The notes beneath the pieces were generated by a model. It made no database searches. It saw nothing but the letters and a program-made list of their open reading frames with translations, and had not been told where the DNA came from. From Gnomoniopsis sp. IMI 355080 (lineage: Eukaryota; Ascomycota; Sordariomycetes; Diaporthales; Gnomoniaceae), in assembly GCA_027946555.1 (NCBI GenBank), contig JAPEVC010000028.1, positions 143,214 to 207,213 of the forward strand: a stretch of 64,000 nucleotides of DNA, written 5' to 3'. Of this stretch, positions 22,501 to 35,800 are shown piece by piece (positions within the stretch are counted from its first letter, which is position 1; the number at the start of each line of letters is the position of its first letter). Both the position numbers and the translations under genes were made by a program.

Positions 22501-25500
22501 GGTAGCTACCAGTGTTGACAGGCGATGATACGGCAGGTCGTCATGATCCCTCAATTCGAGGTCTACGCCCGAGAAGCCAGACTCAGCCAAAGCGGTCGAC
22601 CACTGCGCCTCGGTGAGCAACGGACCCTGGTCTGGATAAGTGTGGCTGGCCCCCTCACGACGCGCTCGCAGCCACCAGCCCTCGAGCAGGCCGAAGATGA
22701 GCCCCTCGCGCACGCTGTAAGGGTTACAGATCTCGACCATAATAAACTTGCCACCGGGCTTGAGCAGGCGCCTCACCGATCGCAGCGACGTGTGGATGTC
22801 GCTGGTGGCGTGCACGACGTTGCCGGCGATGATGCAGTCATACGTCCCCTCGGCCTCCTCGAACCCGGGTTGGGTGAGAGGGTCCTTCTCCAGGTCGAGC
22901 AGGTTGAACTTCAGCACGCCCGAGTCGACGTAGTCACTGAAGCGCTCACGGGCATGTTCGAAGAAGCCGGTCGAGATGTCCGTGTACATGTATTCGTCGA
23001 TGCGCATCATCTTCTGGCCGTTGCCCTGGTTGTAGGTCAGGAAGGGCAAGACTCCAGCGGCCGAGCTTCCCGTGCCCGCGCCGACCTCGAGAATCCGCAG
23101 GGCCGGATTAGAATGGGCGAGGATCTCGACATATGCGCCAACACGGTTGGCATGGATCTTGAACATCTCTGCCGAGTAGAAGTCGTCGACAAGACGGCCC
23201 CCGAAGATAACCTCATGGACATCGGCCTGGCCTGTCAGAAGATCGTACAGATTATCGCCAACCTTCCGTACAAGTCTCTGTGTTGGCTCGGTAATAGCAG
23301 ATTCGGTTTCGTGTACAAGCTTCTTAGCATCGAGGTCGGTGCGTCCCCTGGTCTCGGGCGTGTAATCGTCCTTTCTCAACATTGTTCGTCGCATCCACTG
23401 CACATACTCGTCGCGATGATCACCGAAGGGCATTTTGACGAGCCCGGTTGAGTCTGAGTCCAATCTCTTCAAGACTGTCTCGACATAGTGGATGGACATG
23501 GCATCGGCGCGGTCAATGTGGTCCCGGTCCGGCAGCGCGAACGGTCGGAACGTATTCGCCATGAGATATTTGTATGCTGCCTCATTGTCCAGTAGGGACA
23601 GATCGGGCCGGAACTCAAGGTTGTAACACGCCGTGTCGAATACTGCACCTCCCGGCACCGATCCAGCAGCCTCATCCAACGACGTGATGGCCGTGCCTCT
23701 TTCGCCCCGGATGATCACCATGGGATCCCTCGACGCCGCCCCGACACCCCTCTCATTCTCGTCGCCCAGTAGTAGGGCTACGGTATCAAACTCGCACTCT
23801 CTGTATCCGCGCATCGTCTGCGTCGACGCAGCGGTGACGCAGGCGTTGGCAGGCAGGTTAAGCAAGGCTGACGAGACCCACATCTCGCGGCAATGGGTGA
23901 ACATCATAGTGGGAATGGGCCGCAGCCCGCCGGCCGACAAGGCTGCCATCTGCAGGTGGCACAGCGCATCCAAAGTTGTGGGGTGGACCACGCATGGGTC
24001 CTCGTGCGCATATGGCATCTTGTCCGCGTAGTCGCGGAGTCCAAGCGTCGCCGCGGCGTGGCCTTCCTTGGAGTACTGTATGTCCTCCAGACGCGCAAAA
24101 AAGGGTCCGTAGTCCAGCCCAAGCGCCGCCATATTGCCGTACATCTGGTCCGGGTATGTCTTGAACTTGCACGCGTCAAGCACCGCGTCGTGCTGCGCCT
24201 GGACCTCGATTGCTGTGCGGCGCTTATGCTCATCGCGGTTGTTATTCGTGACAACCTCGACCTGAATGCTTCCGTATGCGGCCTCAAGCCAGTCGTCACT
24301 GCTGCCGCCACTCTGCGTAAAGACGCGCCAATCGTACCACTTTTGCAGTGTGTTATTGATTTTGTCGCGCCGGGGACGCATGTGCAGCTGTGCCTCAACG
24401 CCACGGTCACTGTCGTCGACACTGATAGCGCGGAGGAAGCGGACATTGGCGATGTTGTAACCTGCGATGAGGCTCTCATCAAAGGTTTCCGAGTCCATGA
24501 TCAGTTGTCGGGCTCCCTCGATCGCCATGACGATCATTCCCGAGCCAGGGTAAATGGGCGAGCCGTTGAGCGTGTGGTCGAGGATCCATGGGTTCTCGCT
24601 ATAGCGGATGATATGCCGCCAGCTTGCCTCGTCCGGATTGAAGTCCCGTGCTCGCAGACCAACGAGGCAGTGGCGCCTGTGCTTGCGGTGGGCGAAGCGG
24701 CGTGACAGTCTGCTCTCTTCCCAGAAGAGCTTGGCCCGGCTGAAAGGGTATGCAGGCAGGTCGACGACCATCTTGGGAGGCGCATCGGTGGGCGTGGACA
24801 GGCATGCCTCGTTCACCATCGCCAGATCCACATCTGCTCCGGCACACCATAATCGGCCCATAGCTGCGAGGATAGGTATCAGGCTGTCGTTTCTGGCGTC
24901 CAGGACGGGGGCGTATTGCCATTTGTCTTTGCCCAGTAACGGCGTCAAAGTGTCTTGCACCGGCCGACGCAGGGCAGCCTGGGGTCCGATCTCGACTATA
25001 AAGTGATTACTTGTATTGCGGGTCTTTTTGTTGCCGTCCTCAGTGGCTGTCTGCTGCGACACAGTGATGGCTGCAGACAGTGCCTGAGAGAAGCGGACCG
25101 TGCCGACCAGGTTGCTAACCCAGTACTCGGGCTGCCTCAGCTCACTGGCCGAGGTCTCGTATCCCGTGACGGACGAGAACATGACGGGTAACTGGCCTGG
25201 GGCATCTTCAGGCAGGGTTTGCTTGTGGTGATGTGACTTGATTAGGCCCAGATACTCATCGGCAACCTGGGCCATATACTTCGAGTGATACGCAACAGTG
25301 ACTGCAAGCTTGCGCACGAAGACCTCGTCGGCATCAAAGCGTCTCCACAGCTTATCTATCGCCTCGGCGTCGCCTGTGAGCGTGACGTTAATGGGGCTGT
25401 TGACGCATCCGACAGAGACGAGATCAGCGACGCCTTCTTGCTGCAAATACGCCAACGCGGCTTTCTCACCGAGGCCGACAGACATCATGCCCATGCCACC

Positions 25501-28040
25501 GCCTGCGCTTTGCGCCAACTTCTGCGATACGACGCCCCGAAAGTACGCATATCCCCACGCCTCCTCCCGACTCAGCGCGCTGGTACAATACGCCGCAGCC
25601 AGCTCACCGCTCGAGTGGCCGCAGACACTAGCGGGCCTAACGCCCCAGCTTCTTAATAAATCAACCAGCGCAACCTGAACGGCCGTGCAGAGCGGCTGCG
25701 AGAAGGCCGGTTCCTGGACTCGACTCTTCCCCTCGAGCGCGCGCAGCTCGTCCAGCAACCTCCAATCACAGCCCAGGGCGCAGAGGTGATCGTCCGCGGC
25801 TCTCAGACTCTGCTCGAATGGGCCAAGATGTAGGAGGCTCAGACCCATGCGAGCCCACTGTGCGCCCTGGCCTGTGAAGACGAAGCATGCTGTAGGGGGA
25901 ACGTGACCAGCCCGGACAGCAGGTGAGATTTCCGAAGAGGGGAAGGCCTCGAGAGGTGTGGGCTTCAGAGTCTCAGCGTCGATAATGCTGAATGACCGCC
26001 ATGAGTGTGCTGTGCGGTGCTTGCTAAGGGTGTGTAGGATGTCTCGTAACTCTTGCTTTGGATGGTGCGATGTCAAATATGGCAGCAATGAATCGGCCAA
26101 GCGGGCTGGACCGTTCTGGTCGGCCGCGGAAAGGACAATTATTCCTTTCTTATCTGACGAGACTACGGTATGGGGTGGTAAGGGACTTGCTGAGGCTGGC
26201 GATGACGCCAAATCGCTTGTTGGGGTCTGTGGAGTTGGTGGTGAAAGAGACCCTGGTCCATCCCATAAAGCGCGTCCAGTCTCCGCATCCGAGTCCTCAG
26301 ACTTTATAGGGGACGGTGATCCGGACGAAGACCGTGAAGGGGTGCGAGAAGCAAGGCTCACGGTCTGAATGGTCGACGCCAGGTCAACTGTGTTGTGTAG
26401 TCCTTCGAGCCCTCGCAAGCGAAGGTAGTTGCACGCGTCCTCGAGAATGGCATGGCCATTGGACCCGCCATAGCCGAAAGAGCTCACCGAGGCCCTGCGG
26501 AGGCCAGGCGAAGGCCATGGAGTCGCCTTCTTATCGAACTGCAAACATAACTCCTTGGCATCGATTGCTGGGTTCGCCGTCTCGAAGTTGCAGATGGGCG
26601 GGATTATGCCCCGCTCCAGCACCAGCACCGTCTTGATAATGCCAGCGAGGCCGCTGGCGCCCTCTAAGTGGCCGATATTGCTCTTTACAGAGCCAATATG
26701 GAGCGGTCGGCCGGCTCGGTGCTCGCGGAACACAGAGCCGATAGCCCTTGCTTCGATCGGGTCGCCAACTGCTGTACCTGTCCCGTGCGCCTCGACACTC
26801 GGAGGATGTAAGTTATCTTGCTCCCTTGTGACTGGGAGAACGTCTTGTTACTTACTAGTCGGTTGTGGCCAGATCCAAGCCGGCTACCTCGTACGTCCGC
26901 CTGATGAGCCCAATTTGTGCATCAGGACTAGGCTGTGTAATGCTCGGTGTCCGGCCATCCTGGTTGACACCAGTGGCCCTCACCACGGCACGCACGACAT
27001 TACCATCCTCGAGCGCGGCTCTCAGCGGCTTGATGAGCACGCAGCCAAAGCCCTCGCCACGAGCATACCCATTCGCCCTGGCGTCGAAGCTCCAGCACCG
27101 GCCGTCGGGGCTCAGGAAGCCGGCGTCATCTAGCGGGATAGACAGGCTCTCTGGCGCCATATATGTGTTGCCGCCGCATACGAGAGCCATCCTGCTCTCG
27201 CCGACCCGCACGCTCTGGCACGCGAGGTGGAACGCCGAAAGCCCCGCGCTGCAAGCCGTGTCGACGGTGATGGAGGCGCCGCGCAAGTCAAACGCGTGGC
27301 TGATGCGGTTGGCCAACATGCTGCTGCCGGACCCGGTCGCATGATACCGGCTCGTTGCCCCCTCGACGTCGCGCGCAATGTACGCGTCGTGGTCCCGGCC
27401 GAAGCAGGCCACGAACACGGACGTTGACGTGCCTGCCAGAGTGGGCGTGGCGATCCCGGCGTTCTCAAGGCAGTGGTAGGCGCCCTCGAGTAGGCCGCGC
27501 TGTTGAGGGTCCAGCACGGAGGCCTCGGCTGGTGACATGTTAAAAAAAGGGGCGTCAAAGGCTCTTGGATCCTCGGCCATGAAGTGAGCTTCTTTTACGC
27601 GGAGCTGGCAAGATGTGAGGTTAGTATTGAAAGGCTACCTGGGTGCTGTTTTTCACCACTTCGCATTCTTGCACGCCTACTCGTCGTGAGCAGCCATAGC
27701 CAAATATGTACAGACTTGGATGCAGCTGGAATTCTTCAAAGACGGAAGGAAAGTATAATACGCACACTGTCCAGCCGACTTGGGTCGCTGTGGTAAAATG
27801 CTATCCAGGCATGTGTCAATTATCAGTCCTAAAATAAGGTGGGATGGGAGGAAGGTCAGTTTTTCCCTCCAACTGCTCTTTTGCCTTACCATCTACGTTG
27901 AATCTGTCGACCGGGACCTTTGAGGCTGCAGAACGCCCTGCTTCGAGCATGTCCCAAAATGCCTCCGGGGAAGTTGCGTCTTGGGGGAACTTGACGCTCA
28001 TGCCAATAATGGCAATTGGTTCGACGGCGTCTGCTTCCAT
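19591..28040 (-). CDS. Highly reducing polyketide synthase (KS-AT-DH-cMT-ER-KR-ACP)
   Basis: Four exons (27890-28040, 27766-27800, 26856-27604, 19591-26797) join in frame to 2713 residues. Exon 2 is a 35-base microexon that restores FNVDAFYHSDPSRLDS. Domains by rough residue: KS 7-430, Cys about 180 in DTACSAG and His in YVEAHGTGTAVGDP and NIGHLEGAS; AT from about 620 with GQGAQWARMG and GHSSGE near 709; DH about 1010-1300 with His in DHTLNGSPIYPG and Asp in HPTTLDAL; cMT near 1547 with ILEVGAGTGSSA; ER from about 2000 with GFDGAGIVTRVG and HAGAGGVGQAAV; KR near 2339 with VLAGGLGG and GNRGQGNYAAGN; ACP with Ser in VGVDSLIAVEVR near 2665. All catalytic motifs look intact. There is no TE, reductase or condensation domain, so release must be in trans. 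The KS has DTACSAG where most HR-PKSs have DTACSSS. It is the core enzyme of the cluster. Confidence 0.96.
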
Positions 28041-29148
28041 TGTCTACGGTCTAATGAATGGTGCTTGTCTCCAGCTGTTGGTGTTGGTTGCGCGGCCTGC
28101 GAATAGTTTGGCCTATAATGAGCACACTAATAAATACTTGTAAGTTGTAAGTAGTCCGTAGCGTCCCGAGATTCTATATTAGCAGATCTGTTGCAGAGGT
28201 ATGCGCATATAATGGCAAAGATTCGTCCGTAAGGAACGATCAGAAGCTGTGAAGCTACCTAAATTTTGGAGTGAATACTTGGATAAATACTTAAAGAGGC
28301 TATTTAATGAAGCTCTTTACGAGCAAGGAGTACGTCCTTACAGATAGTTCGTTTAGTTGCATACTATTGCTGAAGTACTCTGTACTATTGTAACATAATA
28401 GTGGATCCCGAGGTCACCGTTGATAACCTTAATCCAAGCAATTCAATTAAGCCGCTGATCCAAGTAACTCAGGGCATCCAAGTAATGCAAGTGGGCCCAG
28501 TGATCTATTACATGACCTCTACTGAGTCATTATACCGTTTACTTACAATGCCACACCTAATAGGAGATTCGCTGCCTGAGTAAGTACCTAGTAAGCGTAG
28601 TGGGGAAGTTGTTGCGTTAAGGAGTTCATTTGCTACAATTGAATAGAGCTTAAGTTGTATTATAGCCCTCGTAACGTCTTATTACGGGAATAAGAAGGAT
28701 GACGTAGATAACGATAGAGATTTAAGCATTTATTAAAAGTTGGAATAAGATAAGTCTTATTATATATTACTATTGCTATTACTGAGCTTTTAGGCGCTTA
28801 AAAATAATAAAGTATTTAAAAAAAAAATCTTTACTCTTTTTATATAAATCTGCTTAATATAGGAAAGAAAAAATAAAGATATATAAGTAAATTAGATAAA
28901 AGATCTTTGCTTCTTTAATAGGATACAGCAGACTATGCGATATAGATAAGTTCTTCTTTAATAAAAAGTTAAAACGTATAGTCAAGGCATAGTGGAGTAT
29001 GCTTGGCGGGTAGTAAGCGTTATTATAATAGCTGGACGATTCTGATCCAGAGGAGTAGGGGTTTACTAGTGCGTTCAAATATGTGCTATCCACCAATCGT
29101 CGTTCCAAGGACCCGACGCGCTGCACAGTCATTGACTTAGGCGACAGA
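28041..29148. promoter_or_regulatory. Divergent PKS / P450 intergenic region
   Basis: About 1.1 kb between two divergently transcribed cluster genes, very AT-rich in 28600-29050. It must contain both promoters. A partial palindrome (TAAGTACCTAGTAAG) lies near 28580. I recognise no defined binding site. Confidence 0.5.
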
Positions 29149-30975
29149 ATGATATATCTGCCACTTTTATCCTCAGACACAAGTATTGCGGTGCGTCTGG
29201 CCACTGGTGTCTTCTTGTGCCTTTTGGTTCGGCTATGCGTGCGATGGCTGCAGCAGGAGGCCATTACGAGGCGTTTTGGGGGCCATGCAGCGTCGGTGCA
29301 TTCGTGGTATGATTTCTCGGGTACGTATTAATGATTTTACTTGACTGTTCTCTGTATAATCAGATACCCGCTTGCTAACCCGTCCAGGGCTTGGATATCT
29401 GCTGGCCATGGTGAAACACGCCAGTCGCGACGAAAACCTTTTGTTCTTCCACAACTGCCTCGTCGCGACAGGCCGAGGGAAGAAGCGTAACCCGCAAACA
29501 TACGAGTTTGGCATTGCGGGCGAACGCAGAGTGGTGACTGCAGATGCCGACAACATCAAGGCCATACTAGCGACGCAGTTCCGCGACTTCGAGAAAGGGG
29601 ACCGATTTCGCAGAGACTGGAAGGGTCTTCTAGGCAGGAGCATCTTCACCCTCGACGGGCCGGACTGGCACCGCAACCGCCAGTTCCTGCGGCCGCACTT
29701 TGCTCGCCAGCGTATTAGCGACCTGGCTTGTTTTGAACGGCACTTGGCACACTTGTTCCCGTTGCTCGATGGGGAGCAGACCATCGATGCGAGCGCCGTT
29801 ATGGCACACTTTGCTTTTGACGCCGCCGCCGACTTTTCGCTGGGCACGACGCAGGTCCAGTCTCTACTCAATCCGTCCCACGCCTTTATCGAGGCCTTTG
29901 AGCGGGTCCACCGCACCCAGACGCTCATCGAATATACGACGCCACTCGGGTGGTGGCTCATACCTCGCCGACAGTATAATGCTGACATCAAAACTATGGC
30001 CGAATTTGTGGACCCGCTCCTCGACAAGGCCCTCGCCATGTCCGACGAAGATTTGCAGAAATGTCTTGCTGACGACAGCTCCGGCTCCAACTCCGGCAGT
30101 ACCCGTTTCTCGTTCCTAGCAGCCTGCGCGGCTGTCAGTCGGGACCGGTCCTTTCTGCGGGACGAGATCACAACAATCATCCTTGCGGCCCGCGACACGA
30201 CGGCCATGACGCTGACGTGGTGTCTCTTCGAGCTAGCCCGGCATCCGGACGCGGTAGTGGAGCTGAGAAAGGAGATTCTGTCGACCCTAGGTAACGGCAG
30301 GAAGCCTACTTACGAGGACATAAAAAATATGCCGGTGCTCTCGCATACTCTCAACGAGACTTTGAGACTGTATCCTGCGATTCCCTATAACGCACGAGTC
30401 GCCGCTCAAGACACCAGTCTGCCCCGAGGTAGGGGCGAGGACGGCATGGGGCCTATAGGCTTGCCAAAGGGGACACTTGTTTACTTTTCGACGCATCTGC
30501 TGCGTGAGTCTTTTTTTTTTTTTTTTCACCCTGACTATCATTACTTAGATAAGGTTGTGGTCTTGGCTGATTACTATTTACTCATACAGACCTCCGTCGT
30601 GATATCTATCCACCAGGAACTCCCGCCTTTCCCCTCGACGAGTTCCATCCTAGGCGCTGGGACAAGTGGAGGCCTGAGCCGTGGACATATATCCCTTTCA
30701 GCGGCGGGCCGCGGACCTGCATTGGGCAGCAGTTTGCGCTCGTCGAGATGAGTTACGTGTTGGTCCGCTTGTTCCAGCGTTATAGCAAAATCTCCTTGGT
30801 ACAGCAGCCGCAGCCGAAGTCTAATGTCAAGGTATCGAACCCATCAGAGTGGGACAGCAGCAATGATCAAGGGGAACCTGAGCTGGCTGATCTGTATATG
30901 CGAACTCGACCGCGCATGGCGAGCGAGATTACGTTGAATCCGAGGGACGAAATTCTGGTCAAGTTCATAGCGTGA
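29149..30975 (+). CDS. Cytochrome P450 (CYP52/fatty-acid hydroxylase-like)
   Basis: Three exons (29149-29320, 29388-30503, 30590-30975) give 557 residues. The start MIYLPLLSSDTSIAVRLATG leads into an N-terminal membrane anchor (ATGVFLCLLVRLCV). Motifs: I-helix AARDTTAMTLTW, K-helix ExxR in NETLRLYPAIPYNAR, the PERF-like stretch EFHPRRWDKWRPEPW, and heme loop FSGGPRTCIGQQFALVEM with Cys near residue 473. The overall shape (QFRDFEKGDRF, WHRNRQFLRPHF) resembles CYP52/CYP63-type monooxygenases acting on long aliphatic chains, which would suit a reduced polyketide; this is inference. The second intron carries a run of 16 T at 30511-30526. The enzyme sits on the ER membrane and needs a separate reductase. 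It is divergent from the PKS. Confidence 0.93.
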
Positions 30976-32015
30976 GATTCTATTTTATCTCATTGCTTAT
31001 CTCTGAAATAAAAATGAGAAATAAAGGAGAAATTGTATAAGATTTATATAGCAACGCTATTATATCAATCCATCATCAGTTGAACCAATATATGTTTTTT
31101 AAGTAAGGTTTTGAATTAAAGCTTTTCTTATTAATACAAAAGAATTGATATAATTAACATAATTGCATACCCTTTGTTCTCTTATATTCCTTGATAAGGT
31201 CAAGTCTATGTATTATACAAGCTTACGTATATACCTGTGGACACGAAGCCAATGCTCAACAGAAGCTGTAGGCTTATCTGCGCTCAGAACTTAATCATGA
31301 TTCGAATGTCTGTACCTGAGGCTCCTAATGCAGCAGTTGACTCATTCACTGATAAGTGCTTATAGAGTTTCAATCCATTCCGTACGCAATACTAGCGGTG
31401 AATAGTATCCCTACACCGCATAGATCAAGCTCGTCGTATATCAACGAAGGTTAATAACCGAAACAGGAGGGACAGCATGAGTCCAACTTTCAGGGTCCAG
31501 TTCGTCTAGGATGGGCAGGTTCTGAATTAAGGTTTAGGTTCCTAGGTAGGGATCTCGGGTGGACCCGTGGATACATCCGCCCTACGCCTCATCTGCCATG
31601 GGGTTTGATTGGACGCTGAATCTCAACATCAGTTTTAAGGTTTAATTGGGAGCTCGGAAGATCCTCGTAGGTTCGCCGCATTTGAGGGAAAAGTTTCCGG
31701 GGTGCCCGGAGGTCCAATTCCTGGGGTTGAGAACGGATCGATGCTTGACTAGCATAGCGGATACCAAGTAAATATCTCCACTTGTATTCTTGATACTTTC
31801 TTTATAGGCATATTCACTTGCAAGCAGCGCCCCATTCTCAATGAGGGTTTCTCATAATTGCATGTCAAGGGCACCCCTGTACATGTTGACATGCTCTGTG
31901 TGTAGACTGAAGTCCCTCCGCAAGATTGATATTACGTGTGGTCGCACGGCGACAGATTTCGGGAGTAACAATACTCACCCATGCCAATAGCCCAAAGCTC
32001 GCCCAATCACCCACC
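30976..32015. other. Intergenic, no gene seen
   Basis: About 1 kb upstream of the small methyltransferase. It is AT-rich near 31000-31180. A palindrome TTCCTAGGTAGG lies at 31539-31550. Confidence 0.5.
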
Positions 32016-32828
32016 ATGTCGTCGACCGTGGCTCAGATCCTAAGCCTACCCGGTGCCTTCCTCACGCACTGGTATGCTAGCTGGAACAGCAGCAGCACTA
32101 CCAAGCCCACCACAGCCGGGGCAGCCATCTACAGCCCTCTATTCCTCAACGCAGTATACGACCGCCTCGTGCTGGGCTTCTACTGCACCCATGTCTGGCG
32201 GTGTCCCTCGTACGTGATCCAGGCTTTGTGCTCCACGCTCGTATCACAGGCAGCCACCAAGACACCGAGGATCCTCGACATAGGCGTCGGGACGGGATAT
32301 TTCCTTGCCAACATCCCCTCATCATTCATCCTGCCCGGCACGACGTTCACCCTGGTTGACCTCAACCCAGCCTGCCTGGAGACGGCCTCGGCCCGGTGCA
32401 GGACCTCTCACGGGGACGAAGTTAAAGTCAACACTGTGCGCGGTGACTTCCTTGCTCCTCCGGACGACGCTGCCTCGGTCCACTCGTTGCTCAAGGACGA
32501 CGGCCGCTTTGACGTGGTGTTGACCAACATGCTTCTGCACTGCGTTCCGGGTCCGCCGGCCCGCAAGGCGGCTGCGCTTGCGGGACTGGCGGCAAAGGTG
32601 GAGCGGGTCGACGGCGTCCTGGCGGGGGTGACGATATTAGGGGACGGAGTCCAGCATAACCTGCTGGGACGGTTCATCATGTTCTGGCACAACGCGCTAG
32701 GGATGTTTGATAATCAGGCTGATGGGGCAAAGGTGTTTGTGGAGGCACTGCAGAATACGTTTGAGAGTGTTGTGTGGAGGGTTGAGGGTACTGTGTTGAT
32801 ATTTGAGGCACGGAGGCCCAAAGCGTGA
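32016..32828 (+). CDS. Small SAM-dependent methyltransferase
   Basis: A single-exon gene of 270 residues. The ATG at 32016 sits in a strong context (CACCATGTC) and starts MSSTVAQILSLPGAFLTHWYASW. The frame is open upstream only through a non-ATG start. SAM motif I is PRILDIGVGTGYFL near residue 90, followed by TLVDLNPACLETA, RGDFLAPP and FDVVLTNMLLHCVPG. The class I fold is clear, but the substrate type is not: the sequence resembles small fungal methyltransferases found in metabolite clusters. Its 3' end is only 63 bases from the convergent P450-reductase gene, so the two transcripts may overlap. Confidence 0.88.
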   Translation: MSSTVAQILSLPGAFLTHWYASWNSSSTTKPTTAGAAIYSPLFLNAVYDRLVLGFYCTHVWRCPSYVIQALCSTLVSQAATKTPRILDIGVGTGYFLANIPSSFILPGTTFTLVDLNPACLETASARCRTSHGDEVKVNTVRGDFLAPPDDAASVHSLLKDDGRFDVVLTNMLLHCVPGPPARKAAALAGLAAKVERVDGVLAGVTILGDGVQHNLLGRFIMFWHNALGMFDNQADGAKVFVEALQNTFESVVWRVEGTVLIFEARRPKA

Positions 32829-32891
32829 GGTGCAAATGCTGCCAATAATTCTAAGTAGACCTGAACGTATTGACTCGTATCAATCTATGTT

Positions 32892-35800
32892 TCAGTTGAA
32901 TATTTCCTCGACATATCGTCCCTGCAACGTCGTGTCTCCGCTGTTGAGACCGAGCATCAGCCTCCAGACGCCGAGATCCAGACTCTTGACTTCGTAGCAT
33001 CCGAGAAAAGCAGGCCCTAATACAGACCAGACCGAATCAGCCACCTCCTTGCCTGCGCAGACACGCACCAGCCCGTCTTTGTTCCACAGCTCTACCAGAT
33101 GGGCGAGTTCATCCACCAACAAATCCGTCACATACCGCCCGTGCTTCTCAGTGCCTCGCTTTTGTTGTCGGCTATACGCACGACGCACGACCACCATACC
33201 CTTGGACTCGGCCTCGTCCAGCTCTTCCGTGTACATTGCATCCAACTCGGGGCCCCGGCAGCCGTAGAATAGATGCATTTTCTCTTTGTTCTCTGCCATC
33301 ATCATCCGCTGCTGGATCATGCCTCGGAACGGAGCAAGGCCCGACCCAACGCATATCATAATCACAGGTCGAGATGAGTCTGAAGGCAAACGAAAACCCG
33401 GGTTGGGCTGCATGCGGAGGTAGATCATGTGGCCTGGACTTGTTGTGGATAGGTAGGTCGAGGCGACACCGCCAGGGACAACAGAGAGTGTCAGCGAGAG
33501 GGCGGTGCTTGACTTATTACTTGCAACATTTAAGGCGCTTGAAACAGAGTACGTCCGGAGTCTCATGGGCGGCAACATGCGGAGGAATGTGGACAGCTGT
33601 ATGGGCAGTCGTGGGAGGGACTGGAGAACTTCGAGCAGAAGTGGCGGCTTCTCATCCGGCCATCGACTATCCTGCTGTGATACGAGCATCTGAAGCTGGG
33701 CTTTGGTCTCTTCGTCGTGAGTCTGGCCTATGAGGGTGGCTATGTGGTGAGAAGTGATGGGCTGTCCAAGCTCCACGTATGCCCCGAAGAGATCCGACGC
33801 CGTCAATTGTGTGCCGTCTGGAATATTCAGACGGCGGCCCGAAGTGATGGTCAGCACCGTGTCGCAGCTCAGCTTGAACAGGACGAGCACCCTATTGACG
33901 AGGGACGGCTCGTTACGAGGCAAGACCAGTACATGGTCTCCGGGGGCATAATCGAGTTGGGCTTGTTCCTGGGTAGATACGATCTGCAAGTCGACATGAT
34001 GCTTTACCGGTACGGTGTCATCGGCTTCGGTTGATGAGAGCTGCCTCTGGGCCGTGACAACAGCCGGGATGAAGTCTTGTTGGCGCATCTTCACCCGGGG
34101 TGGGTCGCTTGCTGTGGCTGTCAGACCTTGGACGAGAGCATCGACCTCTGTTGTCTCGGCAAGATGGTACAGCCGACAAAGCTCAGGGAATAGATGGTCC
34201 TGAGCCCAGGATTCCAAGTCCGAGAATACGTCGGTGGCTGTGGCCATGTCCAGACTGCCCAGCACGCCGACTCGGACGGCCCCTGCCTCAGCCAGGAGCT
34301 CGTCCACCATCCGCGGAACTTTCTGGAAGGTTTCCTTCCAATCGCGATGGCCACACCCGAGGACAGCATATCTGACGTCTGCGAGACTCTGAGATGCGGA
34401 CTCCTGCAGCCATTTGACCATTTCTTCGGTGTTATCTGCTGGCAGGCCATTATATGAGGCGACGATCATAACGACCGGGCCTTTATCTCCGCCTGGTAAG
34501 TGTTCCACGGCTGAGTCCATTGTGTCGACGAGCTTTGGGATGAAACCCCTGGCGACTGAGGTAGCAGCCAACTGATGAGCCAGAGCCTCGCATGTGCCAC
34601 CATTCGACCCGTAGAGGATTGTGATGGGCTGTCCACCTATTTGTGGTCCTTTCTGAAGTGCAAACTCCGGCTTCTTGCTTTCAGATTCAGAGATGGAGCT
34701 ATAACCCCGAATAAGTCCTTTGCCCACTTCCGTGGCAGTGAGGCCCTCCCGCAGCCTCACCTGCATGACAAACCCGTCCGGCTTGACAGAGAGATCCGAC
34801 CTCATTTTAAGCTTGTAGCTGGGATCGTCCATCCTCATATCAAAACTCCGCAGCACCATGGCCAGGAACACCAGACTTTCCTGCCACACGAAGCTTCTTC
34901 CGATGCACCCGCGCAGGCCATTGCCGAACGGCTTCCATGCAAACTCGTCGAAGTCGTCCAACAGTCTGCCATCTCGCATCCACCGCTCAGGGCGAAACTC
35001 GTCAGCGTCGGCCCCATACACAGTCTTGTCCCGTTGCAGGACCTCGAGAGCGACGCACACGCTCTCACCCGCACGCACTAGGTATTTGCCCCCCAGAATC
35101 TCGTCTTGGTACGGCACGACAAAGAAGGCTGGTGCAGCAGGTGAAAGACGCATTGTCTCACGCAGCACCGCATCGAGATACGGAAATGCCGTCGTAATGT
35201 GTTTCATACCCTGATTGGGAGATCCACACAGCGCGTCGACCTCTTGCCGCGCTTTTTCTAGGGCGGAAGGATGTGAGCAAAGGTAATAACACGCCAGCGT
35301 GAGCGTGGCAGAGGTAGTCTCATGGCCCGCTGAAAGAAAGGTCAACATATTCTCCACTATCGTCTCGTCACGAAGCATCTCGCCCGTCTTGGGATCGCGG
35401 CCGAAGATCATAGCGCCCAGGACGTCGCTGCGGGAGGCGGGAGGCGGGCCCAGAGCGCGACGGGCGTCGATCATGGCCTGACACTCAGACTTCAGGTGCG
35501 AGGTCGAGGCGGCGAACTGACGCGTGGAGCGGCGACGGAGCAGGTGGGTCACAATCCAGTGATCCGGAAGCGTAGCGCGAGTTGCGGCCTCGGCAAGCAC
35601 AAGGTCCACGTGCTGGACGAACGGATGCAGCGAGTCTAGCAGGTAGAAACTGTTGAAGCGATGGCTCATGTGCGTAAGGGCCACCGTGTCAAGCGTCAGG
35701 CGTGTCAGGTCTGCGGGCAGGTCGTCGAGCCTGGTCCATCCAGAGCCGCCGCAGCTGGACATCCGCGCCCACTTGAGGCACAGCTGGCCGGCAATATCGA

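Noticed and set aside
22525..23451. 308-codon ORF on the plus strand within the PKS
   Set aside because: It lies wholly antisense to the cMT and ER-side coding sequence of the PKS, has no domain and arises from the GC-rich codon use of the true gene. The same holds for the ORF at 21410-22165.
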